Shown: positions 41,827-51,604 of the stretch, piece after piece
Layout: each line of letters begins with the position of its first letter
How positions within the stretch are numbered: the first letter of the stretch is position 1
Source of the DNA: Treponema sp.
GTDB lineage: Bacteria > Spirochaetota > Spirochaetia > Treponematales > Treponemataceae
Length of the DNA stretch: 64,000 nt
Assembly (NCBI GenBank): GCA_017470605.1
Contig: JAFUYH010000035.1
Coordinates: 1 to 64,000 of the forward strand
Reading direction: 5' to 3'
Notes under the pieces: generated by a model
Seen by the model: only the letters and a program-made list of their open reading frames with translations
The model's database searches: none
Told to the model about the DNA's origin: nothing
Position numbers and translations under genes: made by a program

Positions 41827-42063
41827 TTATTTATTCTCTGCCTCTTTATTTGCAGCAGCGGCTTCTTCTTTTTTTGCTTCTTTTTTATCTTTCATATCTG
41901 CAGCACCAACAAAAAGACAGATAAGTCCTATAAATGCCGCAAGAACTGGAATACTGCCCTTAAGGAAAGCAATTACTTCCGGTCCCCAGTTAAGCGGACA
42001 CATTGGTAAAACAGAAAAAACAGTAAATGCAATAAAAACTATTCCAAGGATAATGGAAATCAT
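41827..42063 (-). CDS. Small two-TM protein with Lys/Glu/Ala tail
   Basis: 78 residues, function unknown. Two hydrophobic helices (MISIILGIVFIAFTVFSVLP; SIPVLAAFIGLICLFVGAAD) and a highly charged low-complexity C-terminus (KKEAKKEEAAAANKEAENK). AGGTG lies 5 nt before the ATG at 42063, preferred to the ATG at 42075. The tail resembles that of the small membrane protein at 51309-51530. Confidence 0.7.
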   Translation of the reverse strand: MISIILGIVFIAFTVFSVLPMCPLNWGPEVIAFLKGSIPVLAAFIGLICLFVGAADMKDKKEAKKEEAAAANKEAENK

Positions 42064-42317
42064 AATACACCTCATTTTATTCTATAATGTTGTTTCTTAG
42101 TTTTAAGATAATCCAAAACCATGATACTTTCAACAAAAAAATATCCATATATTTCAGTTTTTTTTATTGACATTATCGAATATATGTTGCATTTTATCTT
42201 TCAGACATTATTTATTGAGAAAACGAACCAAAGATAGCTAAGTTTTTGAATTTATGTTTAGACTGCGTATGCAGTGTGCCCTTCTGGGACTATCATTATC
42301 AGATTGAGGTTGCTTGA

Positions 42318-43508
42318 ATGAAAGGAAGTCAGGTTACCATTGATCATGTATCCAAAAAATTCGGCGATTTTGTCGCTTTGGATGACATCAACTTTACTAT
42401 TAAGCCGGGTGAGTTTTTCTCTCTGCTCGGTCCTTCTGGCTGCGGAAAGACAACTCTTCTCCGTATTATTGCAGGTTTTGAATTTCCGGATGACGGAGCG
42501 GTTCTTTTTGACGATAAAAACGTTATCCCTCTGAATCCAGACAAAAGACAGTCAAACACTGTATTTCAGACCTATGCTCTTTTTCCTCACATGAGTGTGT
42601 ATGACAATGTCGCATTTCCACTCAAATTAAAAAAACTGCCAAAGGATGAAATTGACAAAAAGGTCAAAGAATACGTTCATCTTGTTCAGCTGGATGAACA
42701 TATTTACAAGAAACCAAATCAGCTTTCTGGCGGACAGAAACAGCGTGTTGCCATTGCCCGCGCCCTTATAAACGAACCTAAAGTTCTTTTGCTTGATGAA
42801 CCGCTTTCTGCTCTGGACGCAAAACTTCGCGCAAATCTTCTTATGGATCTGGACCGCCTTCATGACCAGATTGGAATTACATTTATTTATGTTACTCATG
42901 ACCAGGCAGAAGCACTTTCTGTTTCTGACAGAATTGCAGTTATGAATCATGGTCATGTTCTGCAGATTGGCGCTCCTTATGAAATCTATGAAAGTCCTGC
43001 AACTCAGTTTGTTGCCCAGTTTATCGGGGAAACAAACCTTTTTGATGCTGAAGTTGTAGACTGCATTCCTCATAAAGATGCAAACGGCAATGATGATTTT
43101 ATGGCTACCCTCTCTGTTCCTGAACTTGGAAAACAGGCTCCTCTTGCAACAGACACTGCCGCAGAAGCAGCCCTTGACCGTTATATGCAGGTTACAGACT
43201 ATGAGCATACAGACAAGGGGCAGAAGGTTGCCTTCACAATCCGCCCTGAAAAAATCCGAATTACGCTTGAACCGCCAAACACAAAAGGCCGTACAGACAT
43301 TAATGTATTCAGCGGAATTGTAGAAGAACCTATCTATTCAGGATTTCAATCTAAATTCTATGTAAAACTTGAAACCGGAAAAATAATCAAGGTATTCAAA
43401 CAGCACACTGACTACATGGATGACGGGCCTGTAATTCAGTGGAAAGATAAGGTTTACGTTTCCTGGTCTGCAGAAGACGCTTATATAGTAGAAGATATTG
43501 AGAAATAA
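42318..43508 (+). CDS. potA: Spermidine/putrescine ABC transporter ATP-binding protein
   Basis: Energises polyamine import with PotB, PotC and PotD. 396 residues: Walker A GPSGCGKTT, Q-loop FQTYALFPH, signature LSGGQKQRVAIARAL, Walker B VLLLDEPLSALD and switch His (YVTHDQAEAL); C-terminal TOBE-like domain from about residue 240 (FTIRPEKIRI), with a longer linker than usual. First gene of potABCD. A TTGACA at 42167 suggests a promoter about 150 bp upstream, but no good -10 was found. Confidence 0.94.
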   Translation: MKGSQVTIDHVSKKFGDFVALDDINFTIKPGEFFSLLGPSGCGKTTLLRIIAGFEFPDDGAVLFDDKNVIPLNPDKRQSNTVFQTYALFPHMSVYDNVAFPLKLKKLPKDEIDKKVKEYVHLVQLDEHIYKKPNQLSGGQKQRVAIARALINEPKVLLLDEPLSALDAKLRANLLMDLDRLHDQIGITFIYVTHDQAEALSVSDRIAVMNHGHVLQIGAPYEIYESPATQFVAQFIGETNLFDAEVVDCIPHKDANGNDDFMATLSVPELGKQAPLATDTAAEAALDRYMQVTDYEHTDKGQKVAFTIRPEKIRITLEPPNTKGRTDINVFSGIVEEPIYSGFQSKFYVKLETGKIIKVFKQHTDYMDDGPVIQWKDKVYVSWSAEDAYIVEDIEK

Positions 43509-43511
43509 GCC

Positions 43512-44507
43512 ATGAAAAAAAATCTGAATATAACAAAAGAGAAAAAGCAGGCGGCAACAGGTGCGGCCTACGGCTGGCCTATGGGAGTCTGGTTTACAAT
43601 CTTTTTTGTAGTTCCAATCCTAATCATCGTGTTCTACTCATTTATGAAAAAGGATATGCACGGCGGCGTTCAGGAAGAGTTTTCTCTGGCTGCCTATAAG
43701 GCAATTTTTGCACGAGACGCGGACACAGGTAAATTTATATATCTGCCTGTCTTATGGCGCACCCTATGGATGACTCTAATTGCAACTTTAGTTTCCATCT
43801 TAGTTGCAATTCCATGCGGTTATGCTATTGCCCGCAGTAAAAAACAGACTTTCCTTCTGATTCTTGTAATCATTCCTTTCCTTACAAACTCTCTTATCCG
43901 AATTTTCGCTTGGCAGAGTATTTTGGGAGACGAAGGACTCTTAAATCAGGTCTGCAGAATTTTTGAAAGACTATGGAATGCCATAATCCGCAATAAGGAT
44001 TTTGTATTTGTACCCCACAAATTTATGTACACAAAGGGTGCAGTAATTATTGTAAGCATATACATGTACCTTCCTTATGCCATTCTGCCTATTTTTACGG
44101 CTGTAGACCGTTTTGATTTTTCACTTATAGAAGCAGCCCGTGACCTTGGTGCCACAAAATTTCAGGCAATGATTCAGATTCTTATACCGGGAATTAAAAG
44201 CGGAATTATCAGTTCTCTGATATTTACTTTTATTCCTATATTCGGAAACTATACAGTTCCTCAGCTGGTAGGAAGTACAAAAAGCTACATGCTGGGTAAC
44301 GTCATTATGGATCAGATTCAGAAGGCTAGAAACATACCTCTTGCATCTGCATTCAGTGTTGTACTCACACTGGTAACAATGGCTGCAATTCTCTTTATGC
44401 TTGCTTCTGACAAAAAAGACCAGAAGCTCAAGAAATCTTCTGGAAAAGAAGATTCTGGTGTTCCGGAAATTGCAAATGCAATCAGTTCTGTTGCAGCCGC
44501 AAAATAA
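43512..44507 (+). CDS. potB: Spermidine/putrescine ABC transporter permease
   Basis: 331 residues, six predicted TM helices. EAA loop EAARDLGATKFQAMIQILIP for contact with PotA. The Ala/Lys/Gln-rich cytoplasmic ends (KKQAATGAAYG; KKDQKLKKSSGKEDSG) are longer than in enteric PotB. Begins 3 bp after potA. Confidence 0.94.
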   Translation: MKKNLNITKEKKQAATGAAYGWPMGVWFTIFFVVPILIIVFYSFMKKDMHGGVQEEFSLAAYKAIFARDADTGKFIYLPVLWRTLWMTLIATLVSILVAIPCGYAIARSKKQTFLLILVIIPFLTNSLIRIFAWQSILGDEGLLNQVCRIFERLWNAIIRNKDFVFVPHKFMYTKGAVIIVSIYMYLPYAILPIFTAVDRFDFSLIEAARDLGATKFQAMIQILIPGIKSGIISSLIFTFIPIFGNYTVPQLVGSTKSYMLGNVIMDQIQKARNIPLASAFSVVLTLVTMAAILFMLASDKKDQKLKKSSGKEDSGVPEIANAISSVAAAK

Positions 44508-44540
44508 TCTGCATACGCTGCAACCACACAGGAGTTTTAC

Positions 44541-45410
44541 ATGGAATTTTTGGTATCGGTAATACTTGCTATACTTCACAAAAAGCCAAAGTCAGAAAAC
44601 TACAAACACGCTAAACGTTACTGGAAGAAACATGCCCCGGTCCATTCTTTTTCCCGCGGAATTCTGATTGCGACCCTGGTATTCTTATATATTCCGCTTT
44701 TTGTAATCATCATTTTTTCTTTCAATAAATCAGAAGGAGCCCACTTTTCAGGAGTTTCTTTCCGCTGGTATGAAGACCTCTTCCTTCATTCGGGGGAACT
44801 GTGGATGAGCCTTCTTTACAGTGCCATAGTAGCCCTTTCTTCTGCAGTAATTGCTACAATTCTGGGCAGCCTTGCCGCAATTGGCGTAAGCTGGTACAAA
44901 TTCTTTGGAAAAAACTACATTCAGTCTGTAAGTTTTCTGCCAATGGTACTGCCGGAAGTTATCATGGGTGTTTCACTTTTAATTTTTCTAAGCGGAATCC
45001 ACATGAATCTGGGGCTTGGTACAATAATCATTGCACATACAACTTTCTGTCTTCCTTTTGTGTACCTTATGGTAACTTCACGCGTTGATGAATTTGACTA
45101 TTCCATCATTGAAGCCAGCCACGATTTAGGCGCAACAGAAAGACAGACTCTTTTTAAAGTCATAATTCCTGCAATTATGCCTGGAATTTTGAGTGGATTT
45201 ATGATGAGCGTTACACTTTCCATTGAAGACTTTGTAATTACATCGCTTGTAAACGGAAATGTTGAAACTCTTCCTATTTTCGTATACAACATGATTCGTC
45301 ATGGCGTAAGTCCAGTAATCAATGCACTCTCTTTTGTACTCATAATCATGATTGGATTTATTGCCGTACTTTTGCGCAAGGGATTAAAATCTTTTGCAGC
45401 AGGCCACTAG
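44541..45410 (+). CDS. potC: Spermidine/putrescine ABC transporter permease
   Basis: 289 residues, six TM helices, EAA loop EASHDLGATERQTLFKVIIP. YIPLFVIIIFSFNKSEG at the N-terminal TM is typical of PotC. AGGAG precedes the ATG. An unusual 40-residue N-terminal extension (LHKKPKSENYKHAKRYWKKH) precedes the first helix. Confidence 0.94.
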   Translation: MEFLVSVILAILHKKPKSENYKHAKRYWKKHAPVHSFSRGILIATLVFLYIPLFVIIIFSFNKSEGAHFSGVSFRWYEDLFLHSGELWMSLLYSAIVALSSAVIATILGSLAAIGVSWYKFFGKNYIQSVSFLPMVLPEVIMGVSLLIFLSGIHMNLGLGTIIIAHTTFCLPFVYLMVTSRVDEFDYSIIEASHDLGATERQTLFKVIIPAIMPGILSGFMMSVTLSIEDFVITSLVNGNVETLPIFVYNMIRHGVSPVINALSFVLIIMIGFIAVLLRKGLKSFAAGH

Positions 45411-45427
45411 GCTTTCACTTCAAACCC

Positions 45428-45450
45428 CTGCAGAAAGGATATTTCTGCAG
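45428..45450 (+). terminator. Hairpin between potC and potD
   Basis: Perfect 9-bp stem CTGCAGAAA/TTTCTGCAG with a 5-nt loop, followed by TAAATTTTTATTTTT. It may be a leaky terminator or a 3'-end stabiliser adjusting binding-protein to permease ratios. Confidence 0.6.
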
Positions 45451-45479
45451 TAAATTTTTATTTTTAGAGGGAATGCTTT

Positions 45480-46529
45480 ATGAAAAAAGTATCCAAATTT
45501 TTGGTAATCTGCAGCACAGTGCTTGCACTTCTGGGACTTGTTTCTTGCGAAAAGAAACAGGTATTAAAACTTTACAGCTGGACTTACTACACACCTACTG
45601 ACGTAGTAAAAGCTTTTGAACAGGAATTTAACTGCAAAGTTATCGTAACAGAATACGATTCAAATGAAACCATGTTCAACAAGCTTGTAAATGGCGGTGC
45701 AAAAAGTTTTGATATCGTTGTCCCATCACAGGATTATGTTTCAATTCTTATGGCAAAAGGAATGCTCCAGCCGATTGATCAGGGAAAATTTACAAACAGA
45801 AACAAAATCAACCCTAAGATTCTTGAAAAAATTACTTACGACCCTGATATGACTTATGCAGTTCCATATTACTTTGGAGCAGCAGGAATCAGTGTAAACA
45901 AGAAAAAGGTTCCAGGTGGAGATTATGACCGCAGCTGGAATATTTTTGCAGACAGCAGATTTAAGGGCCATGCCTCTATGATGGATGATTACCGCGAAGT
46001 TATAGGAGATGCCCTTACTTACAAAGGCTACAGTGTCTGCACAAAAAATGATGACGAATTGAAAGAAGCTGTTGACCTTATTAAGAATGACTGGCTTCCA
46101 AACATTGTAAAGATTGATGCTGAAGGTTTTGGAAAAGACTTTGCACGCGGAGACCTCTGGCTTTGTCAGGGATATGCAGAAGTAATTTACGGTGAAGTTC
46201 CTGAAGAAGAATGGGAATCAACTATTGATTTCTGGATTCCAGAAGAAGGCGGCCCTTCTTATCTGGACAGTATGTGTATTCTTAAAGATTCAAAGAATGC
46301 CGGTCTTGCAACAGAATTCATTAACTTTATCCACAGACCTGAAAACTATGCTAAGTTTCTTGATTTCTTCAGATTCCCATGTTATGTAAACCTTGAAGCA
46401 GAGCAGTACATGACTACAGAACCTATGTATCCTGCAAGCGTAATGGAAAACTGCGAACTTAAGGATGACATTGGTGATTATCTTGAAAACTACTACAATC
46501 TTTGGGAAAAACTGAGAATCCTTAACTAA
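45480..46529 (+). CDS. potD: Spermidine/putrescine-binding lipoprotein
   Basis: 349 residues. Lipobox LLGLVS-C (Cys23), then a type II periplasmic-binding fold: LKLYSWTYYTPTDVVKAFEQ, YDSNETMFNKLVNGGAKSFD (polyamine contacts), VPSQDYVSILMAKGMLQPID, and the C-terminal LEAEQYMTTEPMYPA. Delivers polyamine to PotBC. AGAGGGA precedes the ATG. Confidence 0.94.
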   Translation: MKKVSKFLVICSTVLALLGLVSCEKKQVLKLYSWTYYTPTDVVKAFEQEFNCKVIVTEYDSNETMFNKLVNGGAKSFDIVVPSQDYVSILMAKGMLQPIDQGKFTNRNKINPKILEKITYDPDMTYAVPYYFGAAGISVNKKKVPGGDYDRSWNIFADSRFKGHASMMDDYREVIGDALTYKGYSVCTKNDDELKEAVDLIKNDWLPNIVKIDAEGFGKDFARGDLWLCQGYAEVIYGEVPEEEWESTIDFWIPEEGGPSYLDSMCILKDSKNAGLATEFINFIHRPENYAKFLDFFRFPCYVNLEAEQYMTTEPMYPASVMENCELKDDIGDYLENYYNLWEKLRILN

Positions 46530-46535
46530 AAAAAT

Positions 46536-46564
46536 TTGCCAATCAAAAAATATGGCATTATAAT
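46536..46564 (+). promoter_or_regulatory. Promoter of the GGDEF-EAL gene
   Basis: TTGCCA (46536-46541), a 17-bp spacer and TATAAT (46559-46564), starting 6 bp after the potD stop. Confidence 0.8.
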
Positions 46565-46613
46565 AAACTCCAGACCGGAGAAATAAAACAGCAGCAAGCA
46601 AAAGAGATGCTTA

Positions 46614-48278
46614 ATGGATATAAATCTTGAACTTGTTCTGAATAATATTTCATCTCCGGTTCTGGTAGCCCGCCCGATTCGCGATGAGTTTGCTCACATC
46701 ATAGACTTTTCAATCAACTACACAAACGAAGCAATGAAAAAAGCAGTAGGCTTCGTTATAAAAAATTCTACAAAATGGAGTGAATTTTCAGAAAACATCA
46801 CTTCTGATGTTCCATGGTTTTCCCTTGCCCTTGATGCAATGGAAGGAAACACTTACGATACGGCAAAATACTATTCCCCTTCCACAAAAAGCTGGTACAA
46901 AATAGACATGGCTTATGACAAAGAACTTGAAGCCATCATTCTTACCTTTATAAACATAACTTCAGAACAAGACTACTACTTTCAGCTTCAGAGGTCTCTT
47001 TCTACAGATGTTCTTACAGGCTTTCCAAACCGAACTACATTCAATGAGACATTCAGAGTCAGTATTGAAAATTCATCTTTTAACAATCAGTTTGCCGCCC
47101 TGCTTCTGCTGGACATAGACAACCTGAAAAACATAAATGATTCCCAGGGAATCACTTTTGGCGACAACATGATTCTGGAAACTGCAAGAATTCTAAAAAA
47201 ATTTGTAAGCAGTAAGGTGGAAGTTTTCAGATATGGAGATGACGAATTTGCAGTGATAATGCATAATTTTGACTCGGAAGCAGAAATCGTGAATTTTACA
47301 GACTGCGTATTTGAAGCCTTTCAGATGCAGATGCTGAAAATTTCCGGTGGAATTTCAATTTCGGGCATACATTCACTGCAATCAGAAGAACTGATCCGCT
47401 TTGCAGACATGGCAATTCACTATGCAAAGAAAATGGGCAAAAATAATTTTACATTCTTTGAACCGGAAATGCACAGAATCTTCATCCAGCATCTTACAAT
47501 TCAGTCAAAAATGACAAATGCCATTCTGGAAAGCCAGTTCAAACAGTTTTATCAGCCCCAGTTTGACATTCACACAGGTCAGCTTCGCGGCTTTGAAGCC
47601 CTGATCCGCTGGCATGATGAAGAACTTGGAGACATTTCGCCGGCAGTCTTTATTCCCCTTGCCGAAGAAACCGGCTTTATAATTCCAATCGGAAAATGGG
47701 TTCTGAAAACTGCCCTAAAAACCTTAAGCACATGGCAAAAAAAATACAATTTTCATGGAATTATTTCCGTCAACGTTTCTCCAATTCAGCTTATGCAGGA
47801 AAACTTTATCTCTGAACTGGAAAATCTGATTGAAGAATTTCAGGTTTCGCCTAACCTTCTTGAAATAGAAATAACGGAAGGCGTGATGATTAATGATGTG
47901 AATGAAACTATAAATAAGCTTAATTACATAAGAAAACTAGGCATCAGAATCTCTCTTGATGATTTTGGTACAGGCTACTCTTCCCTGAATTATCTGCAGA
48001 AGCTGCCGCTTAATACCCTTAAAATTGATAAGTCTTTCATAAACAATATAACTTCAGAAGATGGAGTACAGGCAAATATCACCCATTCAATCATCACGAT
48101 GGTAGACAGGATGGGGCTGGAAACAATTGCAGAAGGCGTAGAACATCAGGAACAGTTAAATCTGCTGGATAAATTTAACTGTAAGGTAGTTCAGGGCTTT
48201 TTGCGGGGAAAGCCGATGCCCTTTAATCTTTGCGATGCATACCTTGGCGGAGATTCAGAAGCCCTTCTGAAAAACTAA
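46614..48278 (+). CDS. GGDEF-EAL protein, likely c-di-GMP phosphodiesterase
   Basis: 554 residues, cytoplasmic. PAS-like N-terminus (about 1-120), then a GGDEF domain in which the signature is RYGDDEF instead of RxGGDEF (around residue 207), so cyclase activity is doubtful. The EAL domain (about 300-545) keeps its catalytic motifs: GFEALIRW, SVNVSPIQL, LEIEITEGVM, SLDDFGTGYSSL, KIDKSF and ETIAEGVEHQEQ. Net activity is therefore probably hydrolysis, with the GGDEF domain regulatory. It may oppose the diguanylate cyclase at 34-35.5 kb. Confidence 0.92.
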   Translation: MDINLELVLNNISSPVLVARPIRDEFAHIIDFSINYTNEAMKKAVGFVIKNSTKWSEFSENITSDVPWFSLALDAMEGNTYDTAKYYSPSTKSWYKIDMAYDKELEAIILTFINITSEQDYYFQLQRSLSTDVLTGFPNRTTFNETFRVSIENSSFNNQFAALLLLDIDNLKNINDSQGITFGDNMILETARILKKFVSSKVEVFRYGDDEFAVIMHNFDSEAEIVNFTDCVFEAFQMQMLKISGGISISGIHSLQSEELIRFADMAIHYAKKMGKNNFTFFEPEMHRIFIQHLTIQSKMTNAILESQFKQFYQPQFDIHTGQLRGFEALIRWHDEELGDISPAVFIPLAEETGFIIPIGKWVLKTALKTLSTWQKKYNFHGIISVNVSPIQLMQENFISELENLIEEFQVSPNLLEIEITEGVMINDVNETINKLNYIRKLGIRISLDDFGTGYSSLNYLQKLPLNTLKIDKSFINNITSEDGVQANITHSIITMVDRMGLETIAEGVEHQEQLNLLDKFNCKVVQGFLRGKPMPFNLCDAYLGGDSEALLKN

Positions 48279-48372
48279 AAATTAAAAATAAAGAATAAGC
48301 CGCAAAAGATAAAATCTCAGAAAACACTTTAGTATAAGCCGCCGCTTCCGATAATCAGATTGGAGGATTTTC

Positions 48373-49584
48373 ATGAAAAAAATATATGCTGCGGCGGCCT
48401 TAATCACTTTTATGACATTTCAAACTTTTGCCGCAGACGAAATTCTTTTTAAATTCAAACAGAAAAAGGGTGATTCAGTATCTCATATTTCAACAGTAGA
48501 AGAAGAAGCATATATAAACGGCTATTTGAATAACAAAACCCAATTTATAAACAGAACTTCCACAACTATATTGGAAGTTGCAGAAGACGGCAGCGCTACC
48601 CTTCACACAAAATACATGACAACCCAGAATAATCTGATGGAACATACAGGAAAAAACTTAAGCTGGGGAGAAGAAGACGAAGTAACAATCCACAGAGATT
48701 CAAACGGACAGCTTCACGATTCAAATAATTCTTTTCTTCCAACCGTGCAGAGCATTCCTTCTTTTCCAGATACACCAGTAAAAAAAGGCGAAAGCTGGAC
48801 AGCAAGCGGAAAAGAAGTTCACGACTGCAGGACTTTATTCCACATGTATTCAGCTATTGAAGCCCCATTTACGGCAACCTACACTTACACAGGTGATGAA
48901 ACGGTGGACGGAAAAAAACTTCAGGTTATAGAAGTAAAATATAATTTCCGGGAAAATGGAAAGATAGAAGACATGTATCAGGGAAGTACCTTTTACGGAA
49001 TAACGGGTTATGCAAATCAGGTAATTTACTGGGATAATTCAAAGGGTGATATAGACCACTATACGGAACAGTTTGAAATTGTAATGCAGGACATTCCGGG
49101 AAATTATTTCAGGTACAAGGGGCTTTCTCATGGAGAAGTAACAGGCTACAAGTCTCTGAACGACGACAAGACTGTAAAGAAACTTGAAAAAACTGTCAAA
49201 AAATACAGGCTGGACAACATTTCTGTAAAGAAAGGTGAAAAAGGCCTTACAATCAGTCTGGAAAACATTCAGTTTGAACCGGATTCTGACATTCTGCTGC
49301 CTGGAGAAAAGGAAAAACTTCAGAAAATTTCAAAGATTCTTAAGCAGTATTCAAATGATTTGCTGATTACGGGACACACAGCAGAAAGAGGAGCCGTAAG
49401 CGCTCGTCAGGTACTTTCAGAACAGAGGGCAGAAAGCGTTGCAGACTATCTGGTGGCTCTTGGAGTTCGTGATGAATATCATATCTTTACACAGGGAAAG
49501 GGTTCTACAGAGCCTATAGACACAAATAAAACTGAAGAAGGACGAAGTAAAAACCGGCGTGTAGAAATAATCCTTATGGACTAA
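48373..49584 (+). CDS. Exported protein with C-terminal OmpA-like domain
   Basis: 403 residues. Signal peptide (about 1-20), an N-terminal beta-rich domain of about 250 residues without recognised family, a linker and an OmpA peptidoglycan-binding domain (about 290-403: IQFEPDSDILLPGEKEKLQK, LLITGHTAERG, LSEQRAESVADYLVALGV, NRRVEIILMD). It probably anchors the envelope to peptidoglycan. Spirochaetes often carry several of these. GGAGG precedes the ATG. Confidence 0.88.
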   Translation: MKKIYAAAALITFMTFQTFAADEILFKFKQKKGDSVSHISTVEEEAYINGYLNNKTQFINRTSTTILEVAEDGSATLHTKYMTTQNNLMEHTGKNLSWGEEDEVTIHRDSNGQLHDSNNSFLPTVQSIPSFPDTPVKKGESWTASGKEVHDCRTLFHMYSAIEAPFTATYTYTGDETVDGKKLQVIEVKYNFRENGKIEDMYQGSTFYGITGYANQVIYWDNSKGDIDHYTEQFEIVMQDIPGNYFRYKGLSHGEVTGYKSLNDDKTVKKLEKTVKKYRLDNISVKKGEKGLTISLENIQFEPDSDILLPGEKEKLQKISKILKQYSNDLLITGHTAERGAVSARQVLSEQRAESVADYLVALGVRDEYHIFTQGKGSTEPIDTNKTEEGRSKNRRVEIILMD

Positions 49585-49590
49585 ATCTGA

Positions 49591-51258
49591 CTAAAATTCC
49601 GGCAGCTGACTTACTACATCTTCACAATCGCTGTGGGTCCAGATATTCAGACCGAATATTTTTCTTGATTCTGCATTAAAATCTGAAAAAAGCCTCTGTT
49701 TTAATGTGGTCTTTGTATAAAAATGACGGTTATGACGAACAATTTCCCGGGCATAAAGCCAGTCCGATTTATGAGAATGCTCGTCTCCCGAACAAATATC
49801 GCAGCCGCTGCATACAGCCTGCTCTGCGCCCAGTGCATCCAGCAGAACCTGTCTCCTGCAGCTTTCAGACTCTGCAAAATCCCGCATGGCAGATTCCCTG
49901 CTTCCAGAAGGAAAAGCCCCGTATTTTTTTGAATCGGCAGGACTCCATATAAGAAAGGCTTTAGCAAGACTTCCATCCCGCCCGCCCCGCCCTGCTTCCT
50001 GAATATATGCTTCTGCCGTTGCAGAGGCTTCAAGATGAACTACAGTTTTTATATCCTTTTTATCGACTCCCATGCCGTAGGCACAGGTAGCACATAAAAT
50101 TCCGTCCTTACTTTCGTAAAACCATTTTTCTACGGCTTCCTTTTCTGACCTTTCAAGACCGGCATGATAAAACTTTGCAGCCCCCGCCCCAAAACAAACG
50201 TTTAACTCATGTGCCATATCTTCTGACTTTGCGCGGGTTCCGCAGAAAATAATCATAGGGTGAAGTTCAGTTTTAGCCAGAAGCAGAGCCTCTTTTTTCT
50301 TGGCGGCGGCATGCCGTACATAATACAAGATGTTTTTTCTGTCACTTTCACTGCGGACAACATGAGCGTTTCCGTCAAATAAAATTTCGCTGATTCTTTT
50401 CAGCACGGAAGGAGAAGCCGTTGCCGTAAAAGCAGTAACTACAGGAGGATTAATCTTTTTTATCACTTTTCCAAGTTCCAGATATGCCGGTCTGAATGTA
50501 TCTCCCCATTCACTGCAGCAGTGTGCTTCATCTATGGCAATATGACTTATGCCAGCCCCGCACAGACGCTGCAGCAAGGCTTCATTTTTAAGGACTTCTG
50601 GATTTGCAATAATGATTTTTGCGGAACTTGCAGGGGGGACAGTCCTTTCTGAACTTGCGGGATTTTCATGGTTTTCAGGCGCTTCATGGTCTTCAGCATT
50701 TTCAGAGTTTTGACCGCCTGATGAAGGACAGCCCAGCCGCCGGAAATTTTCTTCTATTTCTTCTTCGCTCATCCCGCCGCGAAACATCACGCTCCCAAGG
50801 AACCCTTCTTCCATGCGCCTCTGCTGGTCTGTCATCAAAGCAAGAAGGGGGTATATAACCAGAGTAGGCCCCGGAAAAACCAGTGCTGGCAGCTGAAAGC
50901 AGAGTGACTTCCCGGCCCCCGTAGGCAGCAGGACAATCTGACGCCCGCGGCAATAGGAATCCGAATCATCATCCCCCGCCGCTCCGGCAGTGCCCCCTGC
51001 ACCAGCAGGGCTCCCTGCACCAACAAGCCCCCGCACTCCGCCAGGCACCCCCGCACCAACAGGCCTCCCCACTCCGCCAGGCACCCCCGCACCAACAGGC
51101 ACCCCCGCCCCGCAAGTCTGGAATTCAAACGCATCCAGAATGCAGGCCACCACAAAATGCTGCCAGGGGTAAAGATAGCCTATGCCAAACTTTTCCCTGG
51201 CAAGAGTCGTAATAAAATCTTCGCGGATTTTTTCGTATGTAACAGACAGCTTTTCCAT
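49591..51258 (-). CDS. RecQ-family ATP-dependent DNA helicase with repeat insertion
   Basis: 3'-5' DNA helicase, about 555 residues. Walker A LPTGAGKS, motif II IAIDEAHC, SEWGDTFRPAY, motif III FTATAS, motif V YGMGVDKKDI, motif VI QEAGRGGRDG and the zinc-binding Cys cluster (CRRQVLLDALG..CSGCDIC). No HRDC domain. Residues 50-95, directly before Walker A, are a Gly/Ala/Val/Pro repeat with 12-residue period; a second low-complexity stretch (about 190-225, GGQNSENAEDHEAPENHENP) follows motif I. Both insertions are atypical of RecQ. The ATG at 51258 is preferred over an adjacent GTG. Confidence 0.88.
   Translation of the reverse strand: MEKLSVTYEKIREDFITTLAREKFGIGYLYPWQHFVVACILDAFEFQTCGAGVPVGAGVPGGVGRPVGAGVPGGVRGLVGAGSPAGAGGTAGAAGDDDSDSYCRGRQIVLLPTGAGKSLCFQLPALVFPGPTLVIYPLLALMTDQQRRMEEGFLGSVMFRGGMSEEEIEENFRRLGCPSSGGQNSENAEDHEAPENHENPASSERTVPPASSAKIIIANPEVLKNEALLQRLCGAGISHIAIDEAHCCSEWGDTFRPAYLELGKVIKKINPPVVTAFTATASPSVLKRISEILFDGNAHVVRSESDRKNILYYVRHAAAKKKEALLLAKTELHPMIIFCGTRAKSEDMAHELNVCFGAGAAKFYHAGLERSEKEAVEKWFYESKDGILCATCAYGMGVDKKDIKTVVHLEASATAEAYIQEAGRGGRDGSLAKAFLIWSPADSKKYGAFPSGSRESAMRDFAESESCRRQVLLDALGAEQAVCSGCDICSGDEHSHKSDWLYAREIVRHNRHFYTKTTLKQRLFSDFNAESRKIFGLNIWTHSDCEDVVSQLPEF
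50974..51111 (-). repeat. 36-bp GC-rich minisatellite inside the helicase gene
   Basis: About three imperfect 36-bp units encode GVPGGVGRPVGA, GVPGGVRGLVGA and GSPAGAGGTAGA. The segment is strongly G+C-rich against an AT-rich background and keeps the reading frame. Confidence 0.85.
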
Positions 51259-51308
51259 CACTATATATATAGTCTGCTACATTTCATTTTATACAATTTT
51301 TTTTGATG

Positions 51309-51530
51309 TTAAGACTCAGATTCTGCAGCGGCTTCTTCTTTTTCCGCCTTAGGTGCAGGAGCCTCTTTAGGAGCCTTTACTTTTTTTACTTTAGGACGCT
51401 TAGGTCTCTTACGATAACTTGCAATAAACTTAGCAAATTCAATAACAAGAACCATCATAATCACAGTTGCTATGACGCGGAAATCCTTAATAACTGCCAG
51501 GCTCATTGAAACGTAATCTTTTATACCCAT
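51309..51530 (-). CDS. Small single-TM protein with basic, Ala/Glu-rich tail
   Basis: 73 residues, function unknown: one TM helix (FRVIATVIMMVLVIEFAKFI) then RKRPKRPKVKKVKAPKEAPA and EKEEAAAESES. Resembles other small spirochaete membrane proteins with Pro/Lys tails. It lies upstream of the helicase gene on the same strand. Confidence 0.6.
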   Translation of the reverse strand: MGIKDYVSMSLAVIKDFRVIATVIMMVLVIEFAKFIASYRKRPKRPKVKKVKAPKEAPAPKAEKEEAAAESES

Positions 51531-51604
51531 ACTTTGAATATCGGATTTTTAAGATAAAACTACAATTTATCTTCAATTATCTTTTCACGCAGGAAATTTC
51601 AGAT

